64,000 nucleotides of DNA from Pseudomonadota bacterium (lineage in GTDB: Bacteria; Pseudomonadota; Gammaproteobacteria; Xanthomonadales; Rhodanobacteraceae): positions 1 to 64,000 of the forward strand of contig JAEWGO010000001.1 in NCBI GenBank assembly GCA_023388255.1. The letters are read 5' to 3'. Each line of letters opens with the position of its first letter. Position 1 is the first letter of the stretch. The notes beneath the pieces are model-generated. The model saw only the letters and a list, made by a program, of their open reading frames with translations. It did not search any database and was not told the DNA's origin. Position numbers and translations under genes: made by a program. Shown here piece by piece: positions 34,108-41,118 of the stretch.

Positions 34108-35703
34108 ATGAGCCATGACACTCGCGACGCGATCCTGATCGGCGGCGGCCACAACGGCCTCGTCTGTGCGGCCTATCTCGCGAAGGCGGGATTGAAGGTC
34201 ACGGTGCTCGAACGCCGCGATGTCGTCGGCGGCGCCGCGGTGACCGAGGAATTCCATCCCGGATTCCGCAATTCGGTCGCGGCATATACGGTGTCGCTGC
34301 TGCAGCCGAAGGTGATTGCGGACCTCGATCTCGCCGCGCATGGCTTGAAGATCGTGCAGCGCCGGCTCAACAATTTCCTGCCGCTGCCGGATGGACGGTA
34401 TCTCGCGACAGGCGCCGGTCGCACGCGCGAGGAAGTCGCGAAGTTCTCGCGACGCGACGCCGAACGCCTTCCCGAATACGAGCGTCGCCTGGATGCGATC
34501 GCCGATGTGCTGCGCGCGCTGGCGCTGGAGCCGCCGCCGAACGTGACCGAAGGCGGCTGGCTGAAGGCGCTGCCGGAATTGCTGCGCGCCGGCAAGCTCG
34601 GCAAGCGCGTGAAGGCGCTCGACGCGACCTTGCGCACGGATCTGCTCGACCTGTTCGCGGTCTCCGCGGCCGAATACCTCGAACGCTTCTTCGAAAGTGA
34701 TCCGATCAAGGCCGTACTCGGCTTCGACGGCATCGTCGGCAACTACGCCAGCCCGTACACGCCGGGCAGCGCGTACGTGTTGCTGCATCACGTGTTCGGC
34801 GAAGTGAATGGCGTGAAGGGGGCATGGGGCCATGCGCTCGGCGGCATGGGCGCGATCACGCAGGCGATGGCGAAATCGGCAGCAGCGTCCGGTGTCGAGA
34901 TCCGCACCGGCTGCGGTGTGCGCGAAGTGATTGTCGAGCGTGGCCGTGCGGTCGGCGTCGTCACTGAAAACGGCGAAGCATTGCGCGCGCGCTGCGTCGT
35001 CGCGAACGTGAATCCGAAATTGCTGTACGAGCGCCTGCTCGATCCCGCGGTAGTACCGGCACCGACGCGCGAGCGCATGGCGAACTGGCGCTGCGGTTCC
35101 GGCACGTTCCGCATGAATGTCGCCTTGAGCGAGCTGCCGCGATTCAGCGCGTTGCCGGAGCCGGGCGACCACCTGACCGCCGGCATCATCCTCGCGCCGA
35201 GCCTCGACTACATGGATCGCGCGTATCTCGATGCGCGCAGTGACGGCTGGTCGAAGGAGCCGATCGTCGAGATGCTGATTCCATCGACGCTCGACGATTC
35301 ACTGGCGCCGAAAGGCCGGCATGTCGCCAGCCTGTTCTGCCAGCACGTTGCGCCTGTGCTGCCCGACGGAAGAAGCTGGGACGACCATCGCGAGGAGGTC
35401 GCCGACCTGATGATCGCGACGGTCGATCAATGGGCGCCCGGCTTCAAGGCATCCGTGCTCGGACGGCAGATCAAGAGTCCGCTCGATCTCGAACGCGATT
35501 TCGGCCTGCTCGGCGGCGACATCTTCCACGGCGCGCTGTCGCTCAACCAGTTGTTCAGCGCGCGGCCGATGCTCGGCCAGGCGGATTATCGCGGTGCGTT
35601 GCCGGGCCTGTATCTGTGCGGCGCCGGGGCGCATCCGGGCGGCGGCGTCACCGGCGCGCCGGGACACAATGCGGCGCGTGCGATCGTCGCGGACTTGCGC
35701 TGA
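34108..35703 (+). CDS. Phytoene-desaturase-like FAD-dependent oxidoreductase (PYROXD2-like)
   Basis: A 531-residue flavoprotein. The dinucleotide-binding motif is at the N-terminus (AILIGGGHNGLVCAAYLAKAGLKVTVLERRDVVGG), with the usual Glu at the end of the second strand. The C-terminal FAD motif is GLYLCGAGAHPGGGVTGAPGHNAA. The family comprises carotenoid desaturases/isomerases and the uncharacterised PYROXD2 group; the length and the PGSAYVLLHHVFGEVNGVKGAWGH block fit the latter. No carotenoid gene is nearby, so a role in carotenoid synthesis is not supported. ATG 34108 is taken as start because it lies directly before the FAD motif. Confidence 0.85.
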   Translation: MSHDTRDAILIGGGHNGLVCAAYLAKAGLKVTVLERRDVVGGAAVTEEFHPGFRNSVAAYTVSLLQPKVIADLDLAAHGLKIVQRRLNNFLPLPDGRYLATGAGRTREEVAKFSRRDAERLPEYERRLDAIADVLRALALEPPPNVTEGGWLKALPELLRAGKLGKRVKALDATLRTDLLDLFAVSAAEYLERFFESDPIKAVLGFDGIVGNYASPYTPGSAYVLLHHVFGEVNGVKGAWGHALGGMGAITQAMAKSAAASGVEIRTGCGVREVIVERGRAVGVVTENGEALRARCVVANVNPKLLYERLLDPAVVPAPTRERMANWRCGSGTFRMNVALSELPRFSALPEPGDHLTAGIILAPSLDYMDRAYLDARSDGWSKEPIVEMLIPSTLDDSLAPKGRHVASLFCQHVAPVLPDGRSWDDHREEVADLMIATVDQWAPGFKASVLGRQIKSPLDLERDFGLLGGDIFHGALSLNQLFSARPMLGQADYRGALPGLYLCGAGAHPGGGVTGAPGHNAARAIVADLR

Positions 35704-35719
35704 TCCGCCGGCGCGGCGA

Positions 35720-35893
35720 TCAGGATGACGACGTTGGTGGCGTTTCGTCCGTTGCGGCATCGGACGGCTCACGCGAGCCGGTGTCCGCGGGTCCACTCTT
35801 CGAGCGCTTCTTCGCCAGCTTTTCGTCCTGCTTCTTCTTCTTCGCCAGTTCGCGCTGGCGCTTCTCGAAGTTGTAGTTCGGTTTCATTGCCAT
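35720..35893 (-). CDS. Small lysine-rich protein (57 aa)
   Basis: A 57-residue protein, MAMKPNYNFEKRQRELAKKK at the start, then alternating Lys/Glu and a polar tail rich in Ser, Thr and Pro. Proteins beginning with KPNYNFEKRQRELAKKKK are common and well conserved in Xanthomonadales and related bacteria, but I know of no function. CGGAG lies 7 bases before ATG 35893; an alternative ATG is at 35887. The charged helix suggests nucleic-acid or ribosome contact, which is only a guess. The palindromic repeat at 35943 and the cspA terminator lie just upstream. Confidence 0.75.
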   Translation of the reverse strand: MAMKPNYNFEKRQRELAKKKKQDEKLAKKRSKSGPADTGSREPSDAATDETPPTSSS

Positions 35894-35942
35894 CGGCATC
35901 TCCGTTACTCGTGCGCTTGTCCATGAACGCGAAGATTAAAAA

Positions 35943-35960
35943 GCGGCCATCCGTGGCCGC
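35943..35960 (+). repeat. Palindromic intergenic repeat, copy 4
   Basis: Perfect GCGGCCA-TCCG-TGGCCGC followed by ACTCTTCAAT. The preceding bases (35911-35942, GTGCGCTTGTCC...GAACGCGAAGATTAAAAA) resemble the first hairpin and A-rich linker of the unit at 12763. It lies between the small lysine-rich gene and the cspA terminator. Confidence 0.8.
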
Positions 35961-35970
35961 ACTCTTCAAT

Positions 35971-36000
35971 AAAAAAACCCCGGGCATTGCGGCCCGGGGT
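35971..36000 (-). terminator. Rho-independent terminator of cspA
   Basis: On the minus strand CCCCGGGC-CGCAAT-GCCCGGGG is followed by seven T. It starts 27 bases after the cspA stop codon. Confidence 0.92.
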
Positions 36001-36025
36001 CGATTTGAACATCACTTGAAGCGTA

Positions 36026-36235
36026 TTACGCCATCTGCACTTCGTCAGCCTGCATGCCCTTCTGGCCCTGCACGGCGACGAAGCTGACGCGCTGGCCTTC
36101 GGCCAGGCTCTTGAATCCGGTGCCCTGGATCGAGCGGAAATGCACGAACAGGTCGGGGCCGCTTTCCGGCGTGATGAAGCCGAAACCCTTCGCATCGTTG
36201 AACCACTTGACGGTACCGTTCTGGCGATTTGCCAT
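36026..36235 (-). CDS. cspA: Cold-shock domain protein (CspA family)
   Basis: A 69-residue single-strand nucleic acid-binding protein that acts as an RNA chaperone. The five-strand cold-shock domain is complete, with RNP1 KGFGFI (residues 16-21), RNP2 as LFVHF (29-33), and the leading TVKWFNDAKGF. AGGAG precedes ATG 36235 by 8 bases. The leader upstream (to about 36445) is long, as for cold-regulated csp mRNAs. It lies directly downstream of dnaG on the same strand with its own terminator. Whether it is induced by cold cannot be told from sequence. Confidence 0.95.
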   Translation of the reverse strand: MANRQNGTVKWFNDAKGFGFITPESGPDLFVHFRSIQGTGFKSLAEGQRVSFVAVQGQKGMQADEVQMA

Positions 36236-36271
36236 GACTTTGACTCCTGCAACTCAAACAAGAAAATTCGC

Positions 36272-36292
36272 GGTCCGGGGACATCCCGGGCC
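36272..36292 (-). other. Hairpin between dnaG and cspA
   Basis: GGTCCGGG / CCCGGGCC (one wobble pair) with a 5-base loop, followed on the minus strand by GCGAATTTTC. It may be the dnaG operon terminator or a structure in the cspA leader. Confidence 0.4.
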
Positions 36293-36445
36293 GAGACTGA
36301 GGTTGGCAAGGAGAAAGCGAGGTGAGGCGATGGAGCGGATCGGAAGATCGACCGCATCAGGTCACGATTCACGGTGACCCTGCAAACACAGTACGCACAC
36401 GATACAGGGGTTTGGCGCGCAATGCGAATCCGCGGCGCGCGGCGT

Positions 36446-38296
36446 TCAGGAACGTGAAGCCTTGTTCGCGAGTAACGCGCGCAATTGCGCCTTCTGTGCA
36501 TCGTCCAATGCGTTCTCCGACTGGCTGCGCAGGAGATCGTCGATGCGCTGCTGCGCCGTCTGGCGATCGAGTTGCGCGAGCGCATCGAGGAATTCCGCGC
36601 GCGCCTCGTGCTCGCCGCCGGGGAATTCGGCCATCGCGAGTTTCTGCAGCGCCTTCGCCTCATCGCGTTCGGCAAAGTGTTCGAGCAGGGCGCCGGTGCT
36701 GATGCCGGGACGCTGCCGGCACAGGTCGATCAGTTCGACCAGCAGCGGGATGCCGGGCTGGCGCAGCCCCGCGAATGCGCGCGGCGTTTCGAGCAGGCCG
36801 GCGAGCGCCGGCTGCTGCACCAGCAAGGTGATCGCGGCCCGCACGAGCGAGCGTTGCTGTGGACGAGCGTTGCGCGGCTTCGTCGTCGTGTCGGCAGGCG
36901 ATGCGGCTACCTGCATGCGCACACCGGTCGACTTGTCGAGCTCGGCCAGCATCAGGTCGCGGAATGCGCCGTCCGGAATCTGCGCGAGCAGGGGTCGTGC
37001 GCGCTCGGCGAGGCGCGCCTTGCCGTCGAGGCTGGCGAGGTTCACGTCCTTGGCCGTTTCGGCGAAGAAGAATTCGCTCAGCGGCGTGGCATCCTTCAGG
37101 CGCTGCTCGAAACCGGCGAGGCCTTCCTTGCGCACGAGCGAGTCCGGATCTTCGCCATCGGGCAGGAACAGGAACATCGCCTGGCGCCCGTCGCGCATGC
37201 GCGGCAGCACCGATTCGACCGCGCGCCACGCGGCCTGGCGGCCGGCGCGGTCGCCGTCGAAGCAGAAAAACACGTCGGCGCATTGGCGGAACAGGATTTC
37301 CGCGTGATCGCGCGTGGTCGCGGTACCAAGCGTCGCGACCGCCTGCGTGATGCCGTACTGGTGCAGGCTGATCACGTCCATGTAGCCCTCGACGACGATC
37401 AGTCGCGGAATCTTCGCGTGCGCTTCGCGCACCTGCCACAGGCCGAACAGTTCGCGGCCCTTGTGGAACAGCGGCGTTTCGGGCGAATTGAGGTACTTCG
37501 GGCCGTCGGACTTGGGTTCGCTTTTGCGCGCGTCCTGCGCGCGGACGTCCGATGGCTGCAGTCCCTCGGACTTCTCGACGACAGCATTCCCTTCCGCGGC
37601 GGCGCTGCTGTCCAATGCTGCCGATTTTGTTTTCGGCTGGGTCAGTATCCGGCCGCCGAACGCAATCGTGCGGCCGCGCCGGTCGAGGATCGGAAACATC
37701 ACGCGGTCGCGGAAGCGGTCGTATTTGCCGCCGCGTTCGCCGCTGGTCAGCATGCCGGTCTTTTCGAGCAGCGCGATGCGTTGCGCGGTCGTGCCGAGCG
37801 CGCTCTTCAGCACATCCCATCCATCCGGCGCGTAGCCGAGATTGAAGCGCGCGAGGATCGTGTCGTCGAGGCCGCGATCGGCGAAGTACGCGCGTGCGGC
37901 GGGGTTCTCGCCAAGCTGGCGGCGGTAGAACTTCGCCGCCGCATCGAGCAGGTTGTAGAGATCGGTCGCGTCCTCGCGCGGCGCTTCGCGACCGCCTTCG
38001 TACGGCACCTTGAGGCCGGCGCGCGTGGCGAGTTCCTCGATCGCATCGGGAAACTCGAGGCGGTCGTAGTTCATCAGGAAGCCGATAGCGCTGCCGTGCG
38101 CGCCGCAGCCGAAGCAGTGGTAGAACTGCTTGGTCGGGCTGACCGTGAACGAGGCCGAACGTTCGTCGTGGAACGGACAGCGCGCGGACCAATCCTTGCC
38201 ACCCTTCTTCAATGGCACGCGCTCCTGGATCACGTCGACGATGTCGATGCGTGCGAGGAGGTCGTCGATGAAGCGTTCGGGGATGCGGCCGGCCAT
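36446..38296 (-). CDS. dnaG: DNA primase DnaG with an extra in-frame segment
   Basis: Makes RNA primers at the replication fork. The 616-residue product has the N-terminal zinc finger (Cys40, His43, Cys61, Cys64: ARCPFHDE and YHCFGCGAHG) and the RNA polymerase core with FGGRIL, LNSPETPLFHKG, the TOPRIM Glu motif VVEGYMDVIS and the metal Asp pair in FCFDGDRAG. A C-terminal helicase-binding domain follows. Between FGGRIL and GPKYLNSPET, where most primases have only a few residues, lies an insert of about 46 residues (219-264; bases 37505-37642) of low complexity, described under findings. In this window no rpoD follows; the next gene is cspA. Confidence 0.95.
   Translation of the reverse strand: MAGRIPERFIDDLLARIDIVDVIQERVPLKKGGKDWSARCPFHDERSASFTVSPTKQFYHCFGCGAHGSAIGFLMNYDRLEFPDAIEELATRAGLKVPYEGGREAPREDATDLYNLLDAAAKFYRRQLGENPAARAYFADRGLDDTILARFNLGYAPDGWDVLKSALGTTAQRIALLEKTGMLTSGERGGKYDRFRDRVMFPILDRRGRTIAFGGRILTQPKTKSAALDSSAAAEGNAVVEKSEGLQPSDVRAQDARKSEPKSDGPKYLNSPETPLFHKGRELFGLWQVREAHAKIPRLIVVEGYMDVISLHQYGITQAVATLGTATTRDHAEILFRQCADVFFCFDGDRAGRQAAWRAVESVLPRMRDGRQAMFLFLPDGEDPDSLVRKEGLAGFEQRLKDATPLSEFFFAETAKDVNLASLDGKARLAERARPLLAQIPDGAFRDLMLAELDKSTGVRMQVAASPADTTTKPRNARPQQRSLVRAAITLLVQQPALAGLLETPRAFAGLRQPGIPLLVELIDLCRQRPGISTGALLEHFAERDEAKALQKLAMAEFPGGEHEARAEFLDALAQLDRQTAQQRIDDLLRSQSENALDDAQKAQLRALLANKASRS
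37505..37642 (-). repeat. Low-complexity in-frame insertion in dnaG with flanking 8-bp direct repeats
   Basis: Encodes about 46 extra residues including KSEGLQPSDVRAQDARKSE. TCGGACTT occurs at 37506-37513 and 37566-37573 on the + strand, exactly 60 bases apart. The part between contains an inverted pair CGTCC...GGACG and the palindrome GGACGTCC. This looks like a small inserted element, but no second copy is seen in this window. Confidence 0.5.
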
Positions 38297-38339
38297 GGGA
38301 ATGCTCAGGATGCCACGCGCCGACCGTATCGTGGCGACG

Positions 38340-38537
38340 CTAGCTTTCCTGCGGAATCAGCAGCCACAGGATCAGGTACACGAGGATGCCCGGGAACGCG
38401 GCCGACAGGATCGAAACCAGCACGTAGACGATGCGCAGTCCGCCGGGATTGAGTCCGAAGTGCTGCGCCAGGCCGCCGACCACGCCGGCAATCATGCGAT
38501 TGCTGCGCGAGCGGCGCAGCGGCAGGGAATGGGTCAT
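38340..38537 (-). CDS. PspC-domain membrane protein
   Basis: A 65-residue protein with the PspC domain: a short basic start (LRRSRSNR), MIAGVVGGLAQHFGLNPGGLRIVYVLVSIL, then a second hydrophobic stretch (AAFPGILVYLILWLLIP). PspC domains sense or relay membrane stress in the phage-shock response, but small stand-alone forms are common and of unknown role. No pspA, pspB or pspF is near. It lies 43 bases before dnaG on the same strand and so probably belongs to the rpsU-yqeY-dnaG transcription unit. Confidence 0.88.
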   Translation of the reverse strand: MTHSLPLRRSRSNRMIAGVVGGLAQHFGLNPGGLRIVYVLVSILSAAFPGILVYLILWLLIPQES

Positions 38538-38586
38538 CCGAACGGCTCCACGCAGGGGGTGGAGCCATTCTAGCGTCGAGCGTCGC

Positions 38587-39033
38587 TCAGCCGCCGAGCT
38601 TCTGTTTCACCAGCCCCGACACCTGGCCCATGTCGGCGCGGCCGGCAACCTGTGGCTTGACCAGGCCGACAACCTTGCCCATGTCCTTTGCGCTGGTCGC
38701 GCCGCTGTCGACGATGGCTTTGGCGACGATCGCGTCGATTTCCTCGGCCGAGAGCTGTGCCGGCTGGTAGTCCTGCAGCACGCCGACCTCGAATTCCTCC
38801 TGCGCGGCGAGGTCTTCGCGGTTGGCGGCGCGGAACTGGGTGATCGAGTCGCGCCGTTGCTTGAGCATCTTGTCGATCACGGCGAGCACCTGCGTGTCGT
38901 CGAGCGCGATGCGTTCGTCGACTTCGCGCTGCTTGATCGCCGCGTTGACGAGGCGGATCGTGCCGAGGCGCGCCTTGTCGCCGCCCTTCATGGCGGTCTT
39001 CATGTCTTCGATCAGGCGTTCTTTGAGGGACAT
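38587..39033 (-). CDS. yqeY: GatB/YqeY domain-containing protein
   Basis: A 148-residue protein of the YqeY family, related to the tRNA-binding tail domain of the amidotransferase subunit GatB. Signatures are MSLKERLIEDMKTAMK, KARLGTIRLVNAAIKQREVD, a central helical part and the C-terminal KDMGKVVGLVKPQVAGRADM repeat-like motif. Its biochemical role is not established. ATG 39033 follows AAGGAA. It sits between rpsU and dnaG, a conserved place for this gene in Xanthomonadales. Confidence 0.92.
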   Translation of the reverse strand: MSLKERLIEDMKTAMKGGDKARLGTIRLVNAAIKQREVDERIALDDTQVLAVIDKMLKQRRDSITQFRAANREDLAAQEEFEVGVLQDYQPAQLSAEEIDAIVAKAIVDSGATSAKDMGKVVGLVKPQVAGRADMGQVSGLVKQKLGG

Positions 39034-39111
39034 GGGGATTTCCTTGAAAGGCGAATGGCCAAGACTGGAACTCATGGGCGCGTGCAGATCGGGTCTGCAC
39101 GGCGCCAACAC

Positions 39112-39143
39112 AAAAGGCCGGCATCGCTCGCGCAATGCCGGCC
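39112..39143 (-). terminator. Hairpin terminator/attenuator after rpsU
   Basis: On the minus strand GGCCGGCAT...ATGCCGGCC (9 bp) is followed by TTTTGTGTT. It lies 56 bases after rpsU and before yqeY. In this operon type such a site lets rpsU be made in excess over dnaG. Confidence 0.85.
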
Positions 39144-39198
39144 GATGAACAGCCCTTTCATCGGGTCCGCGCCAAGGCAGCGGACCCCAGGGAAGCGA

Positions 39199-39414
39199 TC
39201 AGTACAAGCGCTGGCGCTTGGTGACGTCGCGCGAAACGCGGCGCAGATGACGCTTGACCGCGGCAGCGCGCTTGCGCTTGCGCTCCTGGGTCGGCTTTTC
39301 GTAGAACTCGCGCTTGCGCACTTCGGCCAGCACGCCGGCCTTTTCGCAGGTGCGCTTGAAGCGGCGCAGGGCAAACTCGAACGGTTCGTTTTCGCGAACT
39401 TTGACGCTGGGCAT
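39199..39414 (-). CDS. rpsU: 30S ribosomal protein bS21
   Basis: A ribosomal small-subunit protein of 71 residues that helps initiation. The sequence is highly conserved: MPSVKVRENEPFEFALRRFK, RTCEKAGVLAEVRKREFYEKP and the basic tail RKRKRAAAVKRH. First gene of the macromolecular synthesis operon. A good promoter lies upstream, inside the start of the divergent tsaD gene, and a terminator lies directly downstream. Confidence 0.97.
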   Translation of the reverse strand: MPSVKVRENEPFEFALRRFKRTCEKAGVLAEVRKREFYEKPTQERKRKRAAAVKRHLRRVSRDVTKRQRLY

Positions 39415-39461
39415 AAACTCTCCAATACGAAAATCACCCGGGGCTGTCGGGCGAGCCGTGT

Positions 39462-39491
39462 ACTATATCCCAATGAATCCGCCCGATGCAA
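39462..39491 (-). promoter_or_regulatory. Candidate sigma-70 promoter of rpsU
   Basis: On the minus strand TTGCAT (39491-39486) and TATAGT (39467-39462), separated by 18 bases. It overlaps the tsaD start codon region and gives an rpsU leader of about 40 bases. Confidence 0.45.
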
Positions 39492-40522
39492 AGGTCGACG
39501 CCACCGGTCCGGTGCTCGGCATCGAAACTTCCTGCGACGAGACCGGCGTCGCCATCTACGACAGCCGCCGCGGCCTGCTGTCGCACACGCTGTACAGCCA
39601 GATCCGCATGCATGCCGACTACGGCGGCGTGGTGCCGGAGCTCGCTTCGCGCGACCACGTGCGCAAGCTGCTGCCGCTGGTGCGCGAGACCTTGTCCGCG
39701 GCCGGCATGACGGTCGCTGATCTCGGCGGCGTCGCGTACACGGCCGGACCGGGGCTGGTCGGCGCGCTGCTGGTCGGCGCGACCGCCGCGCGTTCGTTGG
39801 CATGGGCGCTCGGCGTGCCGGCGATCGGCGTGCACCACATGGAAGGCCATCTGCTCGCGCCGCTGCTGGAAGCCGAACGACCGGAGCCGCCGTTCGTCGC
39901 GCTGCTGGTGTCCGGCGGCCATTCGATGCTGATCGAGGTCTCCGCGATCGGCCGTTATCGCCTGCTCGGCGACACGCTCGACGATGCCGCCGGCGAGGCG
40001 TTCGACAAGACCGCCAAGATGATGGATCTGCCATACCCGGGCGGTCCGGAACTGGCCAAGCTGGCCGAGCAGGGCCGAACCGGAGTGTTCCGCTTCTCGC
40101 GGCCGATGACGGACCGCCCCGGGCTCGACTTCAGCTTCTCGGGCCTGAAGACGCAGGTGATGCTCGCCTGGCAGGCCAGCGACAAGTCGGCGCAGACCCG
40201 CGCTGATGTCGCGCGCGCGTTCGAGGAGGCGATCGTCGAGACGCTGACGATCAAATGTCGCCGGGCGCTCGCCGCGACCGGCGCGCGCAGCCTCGTCGTC
40301 GCCGGCGGCGTCGGCGCGAACCGGCGCCTGCGCGCGCAACTGGCCGAAGCGGGCGAGCGCGAGGGCTTTCGCACCTACTTCCCGCGCCCGGCGTTCTGCA
40401 CCGACAACGGCGCGATGATCGCATTCGCCGGCGCACTGCGGCTCGATGCCGGGCAGTTCGAGACGCCGGCGATCAAGGTGCAGCCGCGCTGGGATCTGCA
40501 GGGATTGCCGGCGCTTGCATAG
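39473..40522 (+). CDS. tsaD: tRNA N6-adenosine threonylcarbamoyltransferase TsaD
   Basis: Transfers the threonylcarbamoyl group to A37 of tRNAs that read ANN codons, with TsaB and TsaE. The 349-residue ASKHA-fold protein shows LGIETSCDETGVAIYD, the family signature with ELASRDHVRKL, the metal-binding HHMEGHLLAP, LVSGGHSMLIE, the nucleotide motif GEAFDKTAKMM, GGPELAKLAEQG and the closing GGVGANRRLR. ATG 39473 gives the correct N-terminus. It is divergent from rpsU with 58 bases between the starts, the classical arrangement. Confidence 0.97.
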   Translation: MNPPDAKVDATGPVLGIETSCDETGVAIYDSRRGLLSHTLYSQIRMHADYGGVVPELASRDHVRKLLPLVRETLSAAGMTVADLGGVAYTAGPGLVGALLVGATAARSLAWALGVPAIGVHHMEGHLLAPLLEAERPEPPFVALLVSGGHSMLIEVSAIGRYRLLGDTLDDAAGEAFDKTAKMMDLPYPGGPELAKLAEQGRTGVFRFSRPMTDRPGLDFSFSGLKTQVMLAWQASDKSAQTRADVARAFEEAIVETLTIKCRRALAATGARSLVVAGGVGANRRLRAQLAEAGEREGFRTYFPRPAFCTDNGAMIAFAGALRLDAGQFETPAIKVQPRWDLQGLPALA

Positions 40523-40637
40523 AGCGGCCCACGCGGCAGACGCGCCGCCCGTGTCGATTTCGCGCCATCCCGTTCGTCGCTGGAATGAATCCGGAGTACG
40601 ACCGGCTTTCGATCCTTGGACGTAAGGAGACACGACG

Positions 40638-41072
40638 ATGCGCTTCATGGTGATGGTCAAGGCAACCCGCGAGTCCGAAGCCGGCGTGATGCCGAGCGAA
40701 AAACTGCTGGCCGACATGGGCCGCTTCAACGAGGAACTGGTCAAGGCCGGCGTGATGCTGGCCGGCGAGGGCCTGCAACCCAGTTCCAAGGGCGCGCGCG
40801 TGCGCTTCTCGGGCACACAGCGCCGCGTGATCGATGGCCCGTTTGCGGAAACCAAGGAGCTGATCGCCGGATTCTGGCTGCTGCAGGTGAAATCGCTGGA
40901 CGAGGCAATCGCCTGGATCAAGCGCTGCCCGAAGCCGTTCGAAGGCGACGACGAGTGCGAGATCGAAATCCGCCAGGTGTTCGAGGCGGAGGATTTCGGC
41001 GCGGAATTCACGCCCGAACTGCGCGAGCAGGAAGAACGCCTGCGCGCACAGGTCGCCGGCAAGAACCCGTGA
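40638..41072 (+). CDS. YCII-related (DGPF-domain) protein
   Basis: A 144-residue protein with the YCII/DGPF fold: MRFMVMVKATRESEAGVMPS, MGRFNEELVKAGVMLAGEGL, and the motif RVIDGPFAETKELIAGFWLLQVKS that names the family. Proteins of this type are encoded next to ECF42 sigma factors and are thought to be linked to them; neither their activity nor a ligand is known. AAGGAG precedes ATG 40638. The sigma factor gene starts 46 bases downstream. Confidence 0.92.
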   Translation: MRFMVMVKATRESEAGVMPSEKLLADMGRFNEELVKAGVMLAGEGLQPSSKGARVRFSGTQRRVIDGPFAETKELIAGFWLLQVKSLDEAIAWIKRCPKPFEGDDECEIEIRQVFEAEDFGAEFTPELREQEERLRAQVAGKNP

Positions 41073-41118
41073 TGACGGTCCTTGCGCGCTCGCGGTGCAG
41101 ATGGTGTGATCGCCGGCC

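Noticed and set aside
39461..39472. TACTATA just before the tsaD start as a promoter for a leaderless tsaD
   Set aside because: The same bases read on the other strand as TATAGT with a well-spaced TTGCAT fit an rpsU promoter better.
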